A stretch of 34,014 nucleotides of DNA from DATMNI01 sp035570275. Its GTDB lineage: Bacteria; Acidobacteriota; Terriglobia; Bryobacterales; Bryobacteraceae. Of this stretch, positions 33,761 to 34,014 are shown piece by piece. The notes beneath the pieces were generated by a model. The model saw nothing but the letters and a program-made list of their open reading frames with translations. It ran no database searches and had not been told where the DNA came from. The first letter of the stretch is position 1; each line of letters opens with the position of its first letter. The stretch lies in assembly GCA_035570275.1 (NCBI GenBank), contig DATMNI010000241.1, forward strand, positions 1 to 34,014, read 5' to 3'. The position numbers and the translations under genes were made by a program.

Positions 33761-33896
33761 ACGGCGATGGGGCGCGCTGCCGTCATCGATGCGTCCACGC
33801 CCGGCTATCCGGCGGGCAGCCTCAAGGTGCTTAAGCGTTTTCGGGAAGCACTTATGCGCCGGAACGCTCCGTAAGAAGCTGTGAAAAATTCTGCTC

Positions 33897-33952
33897 TTGT
33901 AATAACAAAGTACTTTTCATTTTGGAGTACCTGCTCCATACTAGAGGTATGG
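33897..33952 (+). promoter_or_regulatory. Promoter/operator region of the right-edge gene
   Basis: ACAAAGTACTT (33905-33915) shares an 11-mer with the radical SAM promoter (1536-1546). Downstream, TGGAG-TACCTG-CTCCA forms a small dyad. CCATAC-TAGAG-GTATGG (33936-33952) is a perfect 6-bp inverted repeat that encloses the GAGG ribosome binding site and contains the start ATG, so the start could be sequestered in a hairpin. Confidence 0.45.
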
Positions 33953-34014
33953 ATGCCCCCTGCCAGCCAGCCTTGATCGAGATCCCTGAGCAGCCGCCCC
34001 GCAAGCAGGCCGCG
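33949..34014 (+). CDS. N-terminal start of an unidentified protein, possibly a transposase (runs off the right edge)
   Basis: Twenty-two codons are open from an ATG at 33949 to the window end (MDAPCQPALIEIPEQPPRKQ). GAGG lies close upstream and the region has promoter-like AT-rich sequence. The LIEIPEQPPRK stretch reminds me of the leaders of IS1182-type transposases, but this is too short to be sure. The 188 bp before it (33761-33948) contain only a weak GTGCTT/AAGCAC hairpin (33827-33851) and no supportable gene. Confidence 0.45.
   Translation, partial: MDAPCQPALIEIPEQPPRKQAA

Noticed and set aside
33767..33874. Open frame of 35 codons after the ASPIC/TPR gene
   Set aside because: No ribosome binding site, no similarity recognised, and composition like non-coding DNA.

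Overview
The window reads as a GC-rich chromosomal segment of an Acidobacteriota bacterium, most likely of the Bryobacterales/Solibacteraceae ('Candidatus Solibacter'-like). This is inferred from the gene families, not from a marker gene. The indicators are two Oar-type TonB-dependent receptors with an N-terminal carboxypeptidase-regulatory-like domain, a Planctomycete-style DUF1501/DUF1549/DUF1553 operon, an ADOP (MacB-like) permease fragment, a PQQ dehydrogenase/cytochrome c pair, an exported FG-GAP/ASPIC-UnbV/TPR protein, WXXGXW lipoprotein repeats, and palindromes of the GCGGATT-N3-AATCCGC type. No tRNA, rRNA or CRISPR array was seen.

Left part (1-12.3 kb), housekeeping and accessory genes. 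A radical SAM protein runs off the left edge on the minus strand. A degraded copy of the C-terminus of the Gfo/Idh/MocA gene at 4.8 kb follows, then an MNT/HEPN nucleotidyltransferase-toxin pair and a decayed MazF/PemK-like toxin. Next come an exported S41 peptidase and an exported Gfo/Idh/MocA oxidoreductase (both minus), a small coiled-coil protein, and recG and rsmD (plus). A YtxH protein and a heptad-repeat membrane protein (minus) lie back-to-back with recX (plus). A cluster of REP-like palindromes, a truncated ADOP permease and two small exported proteins complete this part.

Right part (12.3-34 kb), apparently a nutrient-acquisition and extracytoplasmic oxidation region. An Oar-like receptor (plus) converges on a long minus-strand series read from 26.6 kb down to 15.8 kb. 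In order, this series holds a TAT-exported PLP fold-III enzyme, a di-haem cytochrome c, a PQQ dehydrogenase with an Asp-Trp-Asp active-site motif, a transposase scar, an exported metallo-beta-lactamase-fold protein, a pre-peptidase-domain protein split by an in-frame TAG, a DUF1549/DUF1553 protein and a TAT-exported DUF1501 protein. Divergent from this series lie a second Oar-like receptor and a TAT-exported FG-GAP/ASPIC-UnbV/TPR protein. The start of another gene, possibly a transposase, runs off the right edge.

Several genes are visibly broken or scarred: the Gfo remnant, the MazF remnant, the ADOP fragment, the transposase tail and the amber-split PPC gene. Four tandem duplications of 14-15 bp are present, one at the rsmD start and one inside the PQQ dehydrogenase signal peptide. 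The sequence AAAGTACTT appears at three separate promoter regions and may be a shared operator half-site.
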